Source: Anastatus disparis (lineage: Eukaryota; Arthropoda; Insecta; Hymenoptera; Eupelmidae). Taken from it: 64,000 bases of DNA. The notes under the pieces are model-generated. The model did no database searches. It was given only the letters and a program-made list of their open reading frames with translations, and was not told the origin of the DNA. This document shows positions 1 through 11,872 of this stretch, piece by piece. The stretch's first letter is position 1, and each line of letters begins with the position of its first letter. Location of the stretch: the NCBI GenBank assembly GCA_017163975.1, contig JAFFSR010000004.1, positions 2,356,001 through 2,420,000 on the forward strand. The letters run 5' to 3'. A program made the translations under genes and the position numbers.

Positions 1-243
1 GTGCACATTTATATTGTTTACTCTCTGTTTTTTCTCTCTCTTCTTGTTTCTGGGATCACATTTCGTTTAATAATGAGTGTGTACACGGAGAGAAATTTGG
101 CTATACTACATTGACATGAAATATCCTTCGTAGGTTCCAAAAGAAAATACGTTATATTCACGCGATGTGAACGATAGATTAACATCTGCATATTAGCCCG
201 TTAACAAACTTTGTTTCTATCCGAGCGAAGTCAAAACAAAAGT

Positions 244-316
244 GAACATTGCATCATCTCATTTCAACGATGTCAACGAAACATTGACATCGTTGAAATG
301 AAACGATGCAATGTTT
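244..316. repeat. Hairpin inside outer MITE
   Basis: A 33-nt arm, a 7-nt loop (CGAAACA) and a 33-nt complementary arm with two mismatches. It is the same hairpin as at 544-616. Confidence 0.85.
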
Positions 317-383
317 ACCTCTACTGTGAGATTCTCATTTTGAAAATAGAATGTATTCATTAATCCAATTTAAGGTTATAATA

Positions 384-745
384 CACGGAGAGAAATTTGG
401 CTATACTACATTGACATAAAATATCCTTCGTAGGTTGCAAACGAAAATACGTTATATTCACGCGATGTGAACGATAGATTAACATCTGCCTATTAGCCCG
501 TTAACAAACTTTGTTTTTATTCGAGCGAAGTCAAGACAAAAGTAAACATTGCATCGTCTCATTTCAACGATGTCAACGAAACATTGACATCGTTGAAATG
601 AGACGATGCAATGTTTGCCTCTACTGTGAGATTCTCATTTTGAAAATAGAATGTTTTCATTAATCCAATTTAAGGTTATAATATAGTTCGCAATCTACGA
701 GGTGATATTTGTTGTCAATGTAGGATAGCCAAATTTCTCTCCGTG
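384..745. mobile_element. Same MITE family, nested copy (362 bp)
   Basis: Has the same ends as the outer element and is flanked by TA at 382-383 and 746-747. It is inserted about 300 bp into the outer copy, so the order reads left part, left part, right part, right part. The two left parts differ at only a few positions, so the family was recently active. Confidence 0.8.
544..616. repeat. Perfect 33-bp hairpin inside nested MITE
   Basis: Two fully complementary 33-nt arms around the loop CGAAACA. RNA from this MITE would fold into a pre-miRNA-sized stem. Expression cannot be judged from sequence. Confidence 0.9.
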
Positions 746-812
746 TATAAAGTTCGCAATCTACGAGTGATATTTGTTGTCAATGTAGGATAGCCAAATT
801 TCTCTCAGTGTA

Positions 813-2040
813 TATATACGCTATCTAAAATAGATGTAAGCGCGTTGCTAATAAGTATTATGATACGTATACACTGTAAACCACTTTCATGTACAAGAGC
901 ATTGCTTCTTAACCATGCTATAATTGCATGATTAATCACTTTGATCACAATTAAATTTGCTGATTCAATGATACAGCTTATGATATTTTTAAACTAATAA
1001 CCCCAAAACGAGGTGATGTCAAAGCCCGGTAACGTGAAACACAAGCATACAAATAACATATGATGCTGTTCGACGTTTATGATTACGATTACAAAAGTAG
1101 ATAAGGTGAATCATTTAAAATGTTGCTGAATTTTTATTTTTTCATTACGAAAAACCCTGAAAGTAACTTACAGTGTAGCACCCATATTCGTATGCTGGTA
1201 CTTGCATTGGAGCGTTATTTTGGTGGCGGTGTTGGTTTTTATTCAGTAAGCCCAGTTGCCCAAACCTCGCGTAAGAAGCTTAGCTTGAAAACGAGTTTCT
1301 CCGAATATTTGTTCTTATTTATAATTATAAATAAAGCGACGTCTATTCGGTGCCATTTTAGATTTTTTAAGTTTTTAAAAAACGGTAAGATTGTTTATAC
1401 TATTTACAGAAAAACACCTTCCCAAACTTAAATATGTAAAGCAGCATTTAAGAAATAAAAATTTTTTTTAGGTTGCAAAATTTTGTCGGGTAGGACGTTC
1501 TTTTTTAGAAGGACAGTAAAATAAATAACTCAAAACAACGATAAACTTAACAATTATTTGACAAGAACAATTACATTTTTTGAAATCTGGTTTAATTAAA
1601 TAGTATTTAAATGTTGAGGTGAAATAGGATATATATAATTTTCCTCAAAAATATACTACCACAATCGCAATTAACGGTTTTAGTGTTTGTAAACTTTTCG
1701 AAAATATAATTAAAAAAAACTTGCATGCATAAAGTCAATGCCAAGCGAAAAAACAGTGACAGATAGTTATTTAATTTTTCACGCACTGCAGTGCGTAAAA
1801 AGACTCATTTCCACTCTGAAGAAGGGCACAACAAAAAATTGTGTTTCGCACACGTTTCTCTACAAAAAAAAATTAATTCTTGTTTCCATTAATTATTTTA
1901 TTTATTGTAAAATGGTATTTTTATATAATAAAAAATTTAATGTTATTATTAACCCCGAAAGAGGGGCAAATATTACAACGGAAACGTATTTGATGAATCC
2001 TCCCAAACTAACGTATATAATGCTTTGATATCGAAAAAAT
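813..2040. other. AT-rich intergenic, no supported gene
   Basis: Short open frames exist at 1120-1431 and 1738-2028 but show no recognisable domain, plausible splice context or coding signature. I see nothing else. Confidence 0.6.
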
Positions 2041-2215
2041 CAAGTATTTATAATAATAATTAGAAGTTATTCGGTGTAAAAAGAAAGGGGGTCCGGAAAT
2101 GAGGAGGGGCGAAGCCTCCAATATAGTACATTACGCAACTGGTGCGCGAAGCAGGTGATTCACGCAAGAGTCGAGTTTGTCGCTCAAACGAAACGAGGAT
2201 GAATCAGACGAGCAA
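2041..2215. repeat. GC-richer patch with two GCGAAGC cores
   Basis: GGAGGGGCGAAGCCTCC at 2103-2119 folds into a tight stem around GCGAAGC. A second GCGAAGC lies at 2146-2152. The patch is much GC-richer than its flanks and resembles the other GCGAAGC-centred foldbacks in the window. Confidence 0.55.
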
Positions 2216-3736
2216 ATAATAAAAAAAATAAATCATAAATATTTACAACTCCATGATTAATACAATAAATAATTGTATGGTTGCGAATAAAAAATTTTGT
2301 TTATATTTACTTATTAGAATATTTCTGATTTATAATAAAATTAAAAGCACAAATGAAAACGCAGATTATACAGAAGATTTTTGTAATGAATTGTCGATTA
2401 GCCAAAGTTATTAGTTGTTTATTAAAACAGTTTTTGGAATTAACCCTAACAAAAGTTGAATTCTCTTTGAAACAAATTCTTAAGAAAAAGATTAAACATT
2501 CATATTTAGAAAATTAAATTTTTTTTTTAAATGCTATTATACATGACTATTAAAAGTGACATATATGTTATATGTATGTTATTTTCATATTTGATACGTT
2601 ATATTTTAAAGTAAAATGATTTACAACAATTCTATCTGTGATTTACATTACAAATAAATATTTACTATCTAAAGGAACTTCATGATTGATAAAATAAAGA
2701 TCATTTTCAAAATTTTCATTTAACCACTCTTGTACTTATAAAACAATTCCACCTTTTTATTTTACAAGATAAATATTGTTTCGAATTTACTGTCAAAATA
2801 ACCTTATATGACATAAATATCGAGTTTAAGTCTGAAAAACAATTGTGAATCTTGTTCGCACATTTTTTCGAATCACGTTTCGTATAGTATGAAAAAATAT
2901 TAGGTTTCGCACACGCAAAACAAGCATGAGAAATATAATAAATAATTCAGAAAATAAAAAAACACAATTTATAAAACAATTAAATTTATATTCTATGAAA
3001 GTATATTAGAACTCTTTAAATATAACAAAATTATTCACATAACTATTAAATAAAGGTGAAAATTATTTTCAAATTCGCTCATCGATCCATTGACCTGTAG
3101 ACAATAAATTATGTTATTTTAATTTTATCTCTACTAATTCATAAACTTTTCCTTATTTGGCGCTTGTTGAATTCATTTAGCGCACGCTGAATTTATTTCG
3201 CGAACGCAGAATTTATTTTGCGCACGCTCAACTTATAGTATGTCGGAATACAGTATTTTGCGTACGCTACAGACGCAAGAGAAATTGAATGTCGCGCGCA
3301 CCGAGTGTACAAAAATACTTTTTTCATAACAAAATATATTTTCATTATGACTTATGATATATATATATATATACATATATATAGACATACTCATTTTGAA
3401 ATATATGAATGAAATTTTTTTTATAATTTATTTATGCTGAATATAAGAGTAATATGGTTGAGAACTTAAGAACAACTTAAATAAAATATGAAATGAGACT
3501 GCAATGAAAACGGTGGTTTTTTATATTTTTAACTCTTTTTATAATTCTAGTTTTGATTATAACTACATGTATACTGCATAACCCATACGAATTTCAACAG
3601 AATTCCTTTGAGTACTTAATAGAGCATATTCTCATAAACTAATACCTAATACCTAGTATTAGTTTAATACTTGTGCATTCTGAGTTTGCCGAGTCGAGCG
3701 AGCAGGGGTACCCCCTAGTATATATATATTTATATG

Positions 3737-3779
<43 letters not shown>

Positions 3780-3902
3780 ATGGGTGAGGGCCAGTTGAGG
3801 GGGTTCTAGACACTTATAAAAGTAGCTAATTTTAGAAGGAACAGGACCGTGATTTGCAGGAGCGGGAATAACTCTTAATTTTTTCTTACAACTAAATCTA
3901 TG

Positions 3903-3950
<48 letters not shown>

Positions 3951-4490
3951 TTTATTTATTTAATATGTATATAAACTAAAAATGAAAATAATAAATAATG
4001 TACTTATTAACACTTTGATGTATTTCCATAAAAGAAACTGTTAGTGGATTGAAGCTTTTATTTTCTACTTCTCCAAATGATAATATTCTTAAGTATTATC
4101 ATAACGTTAATATAAATAGCAAATATTCCTGTGTATAACATGTATTAAAAAATTATTTTAAAACATAAAAAATTGTATGATTGGAATTATATTAGAAATT
4201 ATTGTACAAGAAAAAATTTAAAAGAATCTTTTAATTTTTTTCTCAACAAAACAAACGTAATATTTGTTTCGTTCTGGTACAACAATATAAATATAAATAA
4301 AAATATTATATTAGATAAGAAACGGTCCCTGACAAATGTTTCAACTAAATAACATTAAAAAAAAATGTTAAACAATGTTTTAAAAAATTAAATGGTTTGA
4401 AATTAAATATATGAATATTTATTTGAATTTTTTAAATGATATAAAATATCATCAATTTAAATCGTCGTATAAAAAAATCCAAAGGAAATA
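2216..4490. other. AT-rich filler with simple repeats
   Basis: No gene seen. It holds (TA)n around 3355-3382, (TA)n followed by (TG)n at 3718-3780 and (TA)n at 3910-3942. A short run of spaced GCGCACGC/GCGTACGC-like motifs at 3160-3290 recalls the denser array at 14.3 kb. Confidence 0.6.
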
Positions 4491-4509
4491 TTTCAATTAA
4501 ATATTAGTT

Positions 4510-4640
4510 ATATACGTGGGAGTACAAAGGATGAATACAAGCGACAAGCACTTTAGTCAAGCCTGGATGATGAATCCGTCGTACTCCCAAGTTACGTAGA
4601 TAAGTTTATGTCGCTGTAGGCCGTATGAGGGACTACGCAA
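4510..4640. repeat. Small foldback, GGCCGTAT family
   Basis: GGGAGTAC near 4520 pairs with GTACTCCC near 4582. It is followed by a tract (TTTATGTCGCTGTAGGCCGT) that is the inverse of the end of the repeat at 5090-5350. Confidence 0.5.
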
Positions 4641-5124
4641 ATATTATTTAAAGGTTAATAATGTTTATCACATTAAAAATACATCAATTATAATATTTAT
4701 CTTAAAATTACAGTAAATGAATAATAATATTTATCTTAAAATTAAAATAAATTAATAGTAATATTTATCTTAAAATTAAAAAAACCAATTGAATAGATAT
4801 TTGATACTAGTTTGAAAATTAAAAAAAAAATTAAATGAAATTCAGAAATTTTTTCCTGGGCTTAAACAAATGTTGTAATAGCGCAATATAAAAATTTCAG
4901 AGTTTTGCATTATAATAAACTTAATTTAAAAATAATTTTTTAATGCTTAACTACAAGTTTTATGCATTTTTACGGTTTTATAAATGTTTACTTTGATATA
5001 TTTAGAATCCTTAAAAAAGTTAACTAAATATAAAAATTTTTTAAACAAAACATTCTTTAAATTTAAGTTTTTAATGAATTTGTAAAAGCATTGATATATC
5101 TAATGACATTGTTTTGTTTTCACT

Positions 5125-5350
5125 AACCTACGGATTGATGTCACTCGTGTCATATACGGCCATGCTGAGCGATATCTCGACGATCGTCAATTTGCCAATA
5201 CTCTCTTAGGAAGTATAGATCTGTTAATACTCCCTAAGGGAGTATTGATAGATTGAGATATGAGCATAAACGTATGCAATGTCTATACAAATGTAGCATG
5301 GTCCATGAGTATTCCACCGAATACGGCCTGCCGCGACATAAATATATATT
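5125..5350. repeat. Dispersed repeat, copy A
   Basis: Begins CACTAACCT and ends with ACGGCCTGCCGCGACATAAA. It shares its order of blocks with copy B at 5700-5936 and contains an internal palindrome (ACTCCCTAAGGGAGT). Non-coding. Confidence 0.55.
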
Positions 5351-5366
5351 AGTTATATATGTCCTT

Positions 5367-5508
5367 TGGCCGTATTCAGGTGGAATATGAATCGAGGACA
5401 ATTTTTGTCGCTTAAGCTGAAGTAGCCAAGGGCGCGCGAAGCGCGCCCGAGGTAGACTTCTGCTCAAGTGGCAAAAATTGTTCGAGATTCAGATTCCACC
5501 TGAATAAA
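5367..5508. repeat. Foldback with GCGAAGC core
   Basis: GGCCGTATTCAGGTGGAAT on the left pairs with its inverse near 5490-5508. The centre GGGCGCGCGAAGCGCGCCC (5430-5448) is a perfect 8-bp stem with a GAA loop. Confidence 0.75.
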
Positions 5509-5699
5509 CGGCCAAAAGACATAGATGATTTTATGTCCGAAGTAGGCCGTATGAGGAACTATAACTTAATAATTGAAAATATTAATGTTTTTTCCTATAC
5601 TTTTTAAATGAAATTTGAGTTCTATTGATTTTTTCTTTTGTTTCTTAAATTGACATTTTGTAATGAGTATAGCTGCTGTCGAAGCGCGAGTCATTATTT

Positions 5700-5936
5700 T
5701 TCACTAACCTCCGTTCAATATGATTGTTCTTTGACCATATTGAATGAAACATAATAGCATCGGTGATGCCATATTGATTCTTCCTGAGACATATTGAGAC
5801 TCAATATGTCTCAGGAACACATAGAAATTTTGTAAAGAGTCGAGGAGCGCATTTGAGACATATGCGATGTCAATACAAATTTAACATGGTCTTTACATAC
5901 TGACACGAATACGGCCTACGAGGACATAAATATATA
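5700..5936. repeat. Dispersed repeat, copy B
   Basis: Same start (CACTAACCT) and end (ACGGCCTACGAGGACATAAA) as copy A, with a different internal palindrome (GAGACATATTGAG followed by its inverse). Non-coding. Confidence 0.55.
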
Positions 5937-6390
5937 TATTACTTTATGGTGATAAATAACAAAATATTATTTCAATTATTATTTATTAGTAAATAAATAA
6001 AATTTAAAAAAATATTATTGGATTGAAATTTATAATACACATTTTTAAAAATGAATTATTATGAAAAAATAAATAAAGTTATTGAAAAATTTAAAATAAA
6101 ATATTGATTTTTTATTTTAAAAAATTTAATAGATATATTAAGAGTTGTGTGGATAATGCAATGATTAAGACTTCAAAAATACACTAACAACTAGTTTTCA
6201 ATTAATATTGAAATAAATAATTAAAATATGAAAATAGATTTAAGTAAAAGATGATTAATAAAAGTGGATAAGGCCTACATTTACTACACTGCCATGAGTG
6301 ATATGAAAAGGGTAAATAATTAATGATATTTGAAAATATTTAATAATTAAAAATTAAAGAGAATATTTCATTTCCATTTATAATTTATAA
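5937..6390. other. AT-rich intergenic
   Basis: No gene or structured repeat recognised. Confidence 0.5.
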
Positions 6391-6399
6391 ATGTTGAGT

Positions 6400-6485
6400 A
6401 TCCTACACAGCATGAAAGGTTTGTATAAGGTTTCAGTAATGATAATTTCACTATTGAAACCTTGCAGAAACCTTTCATGCTGTAT
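6400..6485. repeat. Short inverted repeat
   Basis: ACAGCATGAAAGGTTT pairs with AAACCTTTCATGCTGT around a loop of about 50 nt. Probably a small MITE remnant. Confidence 0.6.
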
Positions 6486-6779
6486 GAGTATAATATTACA
6501 CCCGCACTTAAATTAATATAGTGAATAATATAATATTTAATAATTTTATTTGCCATGAATTAAAAATGAAGAGTCAACGAGCAGCGAGAACAGAAAGCGC
6601 AGAGAGGAAATTTATCGACTCCGCTGAAATTGAAAGAATTGAGCTTCCACAGAGGCTTTTCTAAGTTAGCTAGATTTTAGCTGGAAATGGGCAGAAATGT
6701 ACCTCAAAATGAGCTATAAATTAGCTACAAATTATATCAAATATTAGCTAAATTTACAAAACAGTTAGCGACATTTGAC

Positions 6780-7510
6780 CAATAATTCTCTACGTTTAAT
6801 GTATAAATTCGTTTAATTTATGTAAAAGTTAGCTAAGAGTTAGCTAAATAAAAATTATAACTGATTAAGGTTGTCGAAAATTCAGCTGACCTATTTATAT
6901 ATAAAACATCGCAGCCACCGCTACTGAGGTTTCTAAAATGGTGCCTAGATTTACCTTCTACTAAATCAGGTATATATTTTAGCTAATAATTAGAAAAAAT
7001 TTAGCTACGAGTTAGCTGAGATTCCGTAGAGAATTTATTTATTTATTTTTATTTCTACGGGCATTACTGTCCTTTTTAATAATTAAAAATTCATTTTTAG
7101 ACAACACAGTTTGACGTATTATTTAACGTGGTGTCAACCCACGGCAGAGCCAGCGAAAAATAGCGACCACACGGGGAATCGATCCCGCGCCAACGGGAAT
7201 ACGAGTCGCGCGCCTTAACCACTACGCCACTGAATTCTACAATTGCATCAATTTACATAAAAGTTAGCTAAGAGTTAACTGATTTTACATGAAAATTAGC
7301 TAATAGTTAGCTAAATTTACATACAAATTGATTATAATTATCAAAAATTTATCTAAGATCTCTATATATGAAACAATATATAGCCGCCATTGCTGCTGAG
7401 GTTTCAAGAATTGCGTATACATCGCTTTTTTATCTTAGCTATATTGCAGCTAAAAATTAGCAAAAAAGCAGCTACACGTTAGCTGAGATGGCACTAAGAG
7501 TTAGCTTCAT
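6780..7510. repeat. TTAGCTAA-rich repeat, two diverged copies
   Basis: 6780-7031 and 7246-7500 align block by block: GTTAGCTAAGAGTTAGCT, then a GCAGCC-containing segment, then a GTTAGCTGAGAT end. The short word TTAGCTAA recurs many times. A tRNA-type SINE lies between the copies. Confidence 0.6.
7135..7236 (-). mobile_element. tRNA-derived SINE head
   Basis: On the minus strand GTGGCGTAGTGGTTAAGGCG matches a pol III A box, and GGATCGATTCC resembles a B box at tRNA-like spacing. It does not form a complete tRNA, so I call it a SINE or tRNA relic. Confidence 0.6.
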
Positions 7511-7639
7511 TTACTTAAAATGTAGCTAAAATTATCTAACATGCAGCGACAATTAATTTTTTTACAACATGAAGTCCAACATTAGTTATTTGTTTATAAA
7601 TTGTGATGTTAAATAAAAACTGAGACCTTCAAATCATTT

Positions 7640-7868
7640 GGAAATTCAGTTTCTTACTGAATTGGGGCTCAAATAATCGAATTACGGGGTTTCGGCTATT
7701 CGACCCACACTGTAACAGGTTTTCGGCATTTCAACCAATCGGTTATTTACTTTTCGGTTTTCCAACCAATCATTAAATTGGTTTTCGACATTCTGATTAT
7801 CGGGTCATTGATTTTCGACATTTTCTTTTTCTGCGCTCTAGATTTTCGATAACATCACTTTCTGATTA
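7640..7868. repeat. Degenerate TTTTCGRCATT repeats
   Basis: Variants of GGTTTTCGGCATTCAACCA recur about eight times with irregular spacing. Non-coding, origin unknown. Confidence 0.45.
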
Positions 7869-7869
7869 T

Positions 7870-8595
7870 TCACTTTCTGCTATTCGTCTTTTCGGAATAC
7901 TTAACTACACTCGATACTTTCGAAGACGTGTTGATATTTGAGGAGGTAATGCTTTTGAGTTGATTTGGAATTCGCTGACATCGTAATAAATCGGGATGAA
8001 CAGGTCTGATTTTGGGTCGCTGTTTACGAGAATTTGATGGAAAAGGCTGAGAAAGTTTAGTCGAAAAAGAATTAAATTTATCTGAAATTTCTAGATCACT
8101 TAATTTTCTTTTCTGCGAATGTGTAGTTCTTAACGGGATTGCTGTCTTAGTGGAAGCTATTGATTTTGTTGGCAGTTCACTTAAAATCGTTTTGTTTTTG
8201 ATAGATTTTTTTAGAATTTCGTCCATATGACCTTGTTTATTTTCCGATGAGTTTGATATAATTTTAGATATCGGTATAGATACTTTCAAAGACGTGTTGA
8301 TATTTGAGGAGGTAATGCTTTTGGGTTGATTTAGAATTCGCTGACATCGTAATAAATCGGGATGAACAGGTCTGATTTTGGGTCGCTATTTGCGAGAATT
8401 TGATAGACAAGGCTGAGAAAGTTGATGTCTTATCGGCTGAAAAACTTGATGAGTCGGTGGCTTTACGGGAGGTCTAACTTTTGTAGGCGGTCCACGACAT
8501 CTTGGAATAATGTCACCTAAAGAATCTTTGATGATTCTCTTCATCTGTTCTGGATGATACGTTGATGAAGATCCGATCCGCTGATTAGAAGCCAT
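7870..8595 (-). pseudogene. Disordered S/K/P-rich ORF with one stop
   Basis: A single minus-strand frame runs from an ATG at 8595 to a stop at 7870 and is broken only by a TAG at 8386-8388. The product would be about 241 residues, rich in Ser, Lys, Pro, Arg and Gln, with no membrane segment or recognised domain. It contains an internal duplication of about 48 residues (LSQP.., SNSRK, RPKIRPVHPDLLRCQRI, SITSSNINTS). In the downstream copy the codon matching the stop is CAG, so the stop is a single C-to-T change. I do not recognise the family. It could be a recent pseudogene, a polymorphic allele or a diverged transposon protein. Confidence 0.5.
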
Positions 8596-8940
8596 CGTTT
8601 TTCTTTAAGTAGTTAAGTACTCAGGTTCACTTTGAATACTGATAAATGGCATAGAATTGTTACCATGTTCTAATTTGAAATATACAATAACAAATGAATA
8701 TAGAGCGGTACTTCGCACTCTCGACAACTTCACACAAAAGGAATTTTTGTGATTGGAAGTTAGCGATGATTATACTAATAATTTTATTTAAAAAATCAAA
8801 CTATAACTAAATAATTAAAATCTAATTATTTTATCAATGATTTTTATTATTAAATTCTAAATCGATGATTTTATTTAAGCATATTATAGTAAATCAAATC
8901 TCGTTTTTCGCCAATCATATGATTTTATTCAACGCACCAA

Positions 8941-9359
8941 TTACGTTCTTAGTATAAAATGTTTCACAACATCTGGCCATCGTTTTTTTAAAAGAGGAAT
9001 TTTCATTGATGAATTGCACAAATCTGTATCACAATGCTTACATTTATCGACTGTAATATTAAGTTTTCGAGATGCCTCTTCATATCCTGAGCATGAGAGA
9101 TATTTATAGGCACACGTCCTTACAAGAACTGATGGAAGCGTATCTTTATTTCCTAAAAGCAATATTCGTATATTTATAAATTTTAAAATAAAAGTTAAAA
9201 AAAACAATATATTTTATGATAATTATGTTACTTGCAAACGACTTATAAGAGTATGCTGCTTTGTAACATTGAACAAATATTGTTTTCGTGATTATTTAAT
9301 TTTTTAAGACTTACTTAAAATGAATAAACCACAATCCATCTGTGCTGATATTGATATAT
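8941..9359 (-). CDS. Ly6/uPAR-like protein, C-terminal exons (copy 1)
   Basis: Two minus-strand exons are visible: 9315-9359 (45 nt, after TTTTTTCAG, donor GTAAGT) and 8941-9152 (after TTGCTTTTAG). The split codon restores the frame. Seen residues: MDCGLFIL, then RTC, a Cys-rich stretch, and the Ly6 signature CDTDLCNSS near the end. Ly6 proteins are small, disulphide-rich, usually secreted or GPI-anchored proteins of the cell surface (family knowledge). The first exon with signal peptide and the LxCYxC start is not identified; a conserved block at 9.8-9.96 kb is a candidate location. The tail after CNSS is basic rather than hydrophobic, so a GPI anchor is doubtful. The partner copy lies at 13.5 kb. 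Confidence 0.65.
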
Positions 9360-9451
9360 CTGAAAAAATTAGAATCACACATTTATTATGTATTATTAAT
9401 TATTTTATAATATGTGAAGTGAGATTCATAATACTTTTCGATACTAGTGCG

Positions 9452-9542
9452 TTAAATTATAAATATTCGTGTGGTTGATATTTACGAGGGTCAGCGAAGC
9501 TGACCCGAGTGTCATAGCAATTGCACGAGTATTTATAATTTA
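9452..9542. repeat. Foldback with GCGAAGC core
   Basis: TAAATTATAAATATTCGTG pairs with CACGAGTATTTATAATTTA. The centre GGGTCAGCGAAGCTGACCC (9488-9506) is a perfect stem with a GAA loop. Confidence 0.8.
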
Positions 9543-9557
9543 ACACATGAGTATCGA

Positions 9558-9664
9558 AAAATAGTATACGCAACACGTGCGCGATGCTCGCTTCGCTCGG
9601 GCGACAAACTCGGCTCGTGTGTGAATCGCATCCTTCGCGCACTTGTTACGTAATATACTATTTT
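9558..9664. repeat. Foldback with GCTTCGC core
   Basis: AAATAGTATACGCAACACGT pairs imperfectly with ACTTGTTACGTAATATACTA. The centre carries GCTTCGC at 9590-9596, the complement of GCGAAGC. Confidence 0.7.
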
Positions 9665-9759
9665 GACACAGATTGCGTAAAATGGCATATCAACAATTTG
9701 TTTGCATTTCATTATATGTAATTCTACCCACGCCACGTTGTGTCAAAAAATAACTATTT

Positions 9760-9960
9760 TTCATACAAAATTTTAAATAAAAATTCAATTTAGTATGATC
9801 AATTTAAAATAATCTCATATTTCATGAATAGACTCAACGGTAACATATTAGCACATATATTAGTAGAATGTTTAAAAAAAAAAATTCTAAAAATGACATA
9901 TTTGAGGATTAAATATTACGCTACAGACAATTTTCAATTTAGTCAATGAATATTTATAAT
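9760..9960 (-). promoter_or_regulatory. Conserved block upstream of Ly6 copy 1
   Basis: It aligns with 15545-15640, upstream of Ly6 copy 2, and partly with 19215-19275 (shared ATTCATGARTCT and CGACGGTAACATATT). On the minus strand it contains a short ATG frame with a hydrophobic stretch (SFLEFFFLNILLIYVLICY), so it may hold the signal-peptide exon or the promoter. Function is inferred only from position and conservation. Confidence 0.35.
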
Positions 9961-10101
9961 TTCGAACTTAAAACAAAACAAGAATCGAATTTCATCTTTA
10001 AAAATGCTTTCACAACGTTAAAATTTACAAAAAAAAGTACAGTAAAAATTACTGCCGTTGCAATAAAAATATTTAAAGGCATATTTAAATATACTACAAA
10101 A

Positions 10102-11040
<939 letters not shown>

Positions 11041-11045
11041 AAACT

Positions 11046-11872
11046 ATCCATATGGAAATAATTTCTGTAAATAACTATCAATAATTTGAAAAAATTTAAA
11101 AACTATGAATAATTGTAATAAAATACCGTGATTGAGATATTAATAAGAGTCAATAACAATTGATAATAGTTACTCATAGTCATAAACATATATTTAACAA
11201 TAGTTATAAACAATTAATGTTATTTATACTTATTCGCATTTATTCACAACTATTCACAGTTATAAACAGTTATTCACATTTCCGAAAATTTTCACTCATA
11301 TAATCAATTTTCTTAGATACATGTGAAAATTTTTTTAAATTTGAATAACTGTTAATAAATGTAAACATCTGTGAATATCTATAAGAAACTCTTAATAATT
11401 GAAAATCACTGTGAATAATTGTAAATAAATGTAAATAGTTATAAATAATTGTAAATAATAAATTATTTATCAATTTAAAAATTTTTAAAAGTGCGAATAA
11501 CTGTTCATAATTGTGAAAAAATGTGAATAACTGTAAGTTAATAGTTATTACTTACAGTTAGTAGTTGTTATTAACTGTTTAAAACTATTATTAACTGTTT
11601 AAAACTATTATTAACTGTTTAAAACTATTATTAAATGTTTAAAACTATTATTAAATGTTTAAAACTATTATTAACTGTTTAAAACTATTATTAAATGTTT
11701 AAAACTATTATTAACTGTTCAAAACTATTATTAACTGTTTATAATAATCATTAACTACTATCAACTATTATTGATTGTTATTAAAGTCTTAATCGCGCTA
11801 TTGTATTACAGTTATTAACAGTTATTTACAGTTCTTCACAATTTCTCTCAAAAATAATTTACGTATGGGATG
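11046..11872. mobile_element. Decamer-repeat element, copy 1
   Basis: Its left end (TCCATATGGAAATAATTT) and right end (AAATAATTTACGTATGGGAT) form inverted termini that match the element at 63.09-63.91 kb. The interior is almost entirely a ~10-11-bp unit, (T/G)GTAAATAACT, which changes orientation along the element. A shared spacer (CGAAAATTTTCAC ... GTGAAAATTTTTTTAAAT) also occurs in the other copy. Non-autonomous, with no coding capacity. Confidence 0.6.
11571..11740. repeat. 20-bp tandem repeat, about 8.5 copies
   Basis: TTAACTGTTTAAAACTATTA is repeated head to tail with single-base variants (AACTG/AAATG). It lies inside the decamer element and looks like a local expansion of two adjacent units. 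Confidence 0.9.

Larger units (their letters stand above)
84..810. mobile_element. Tc1/mariner-type MITE (outer copy, interrupted)
   Basis: Starts with CACGGAGAGAAATTTGGC and ends with the inverted form, flanked by TA on both sides (82-83 and 811-812). Without the nested copy it would be about 363 bp. It has no coding capacity. The TA duplication and short inverted ends point to a non-autonomous Tc1/mariner relative (inference). An almost identical copy sits inside it. Confidence 0.8.

Noticed and set aside
1120..1431. 103-codon ORF
   Set aside because: No recognisable family, no splice or promoter context; it looks like a chance frame.
11571..11740. CRISPR-like array
   Set aside because: Units are head-to-tail with no unique spacers, in a eukaryotic AT-rich context. 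It is a plain tandem repeat.
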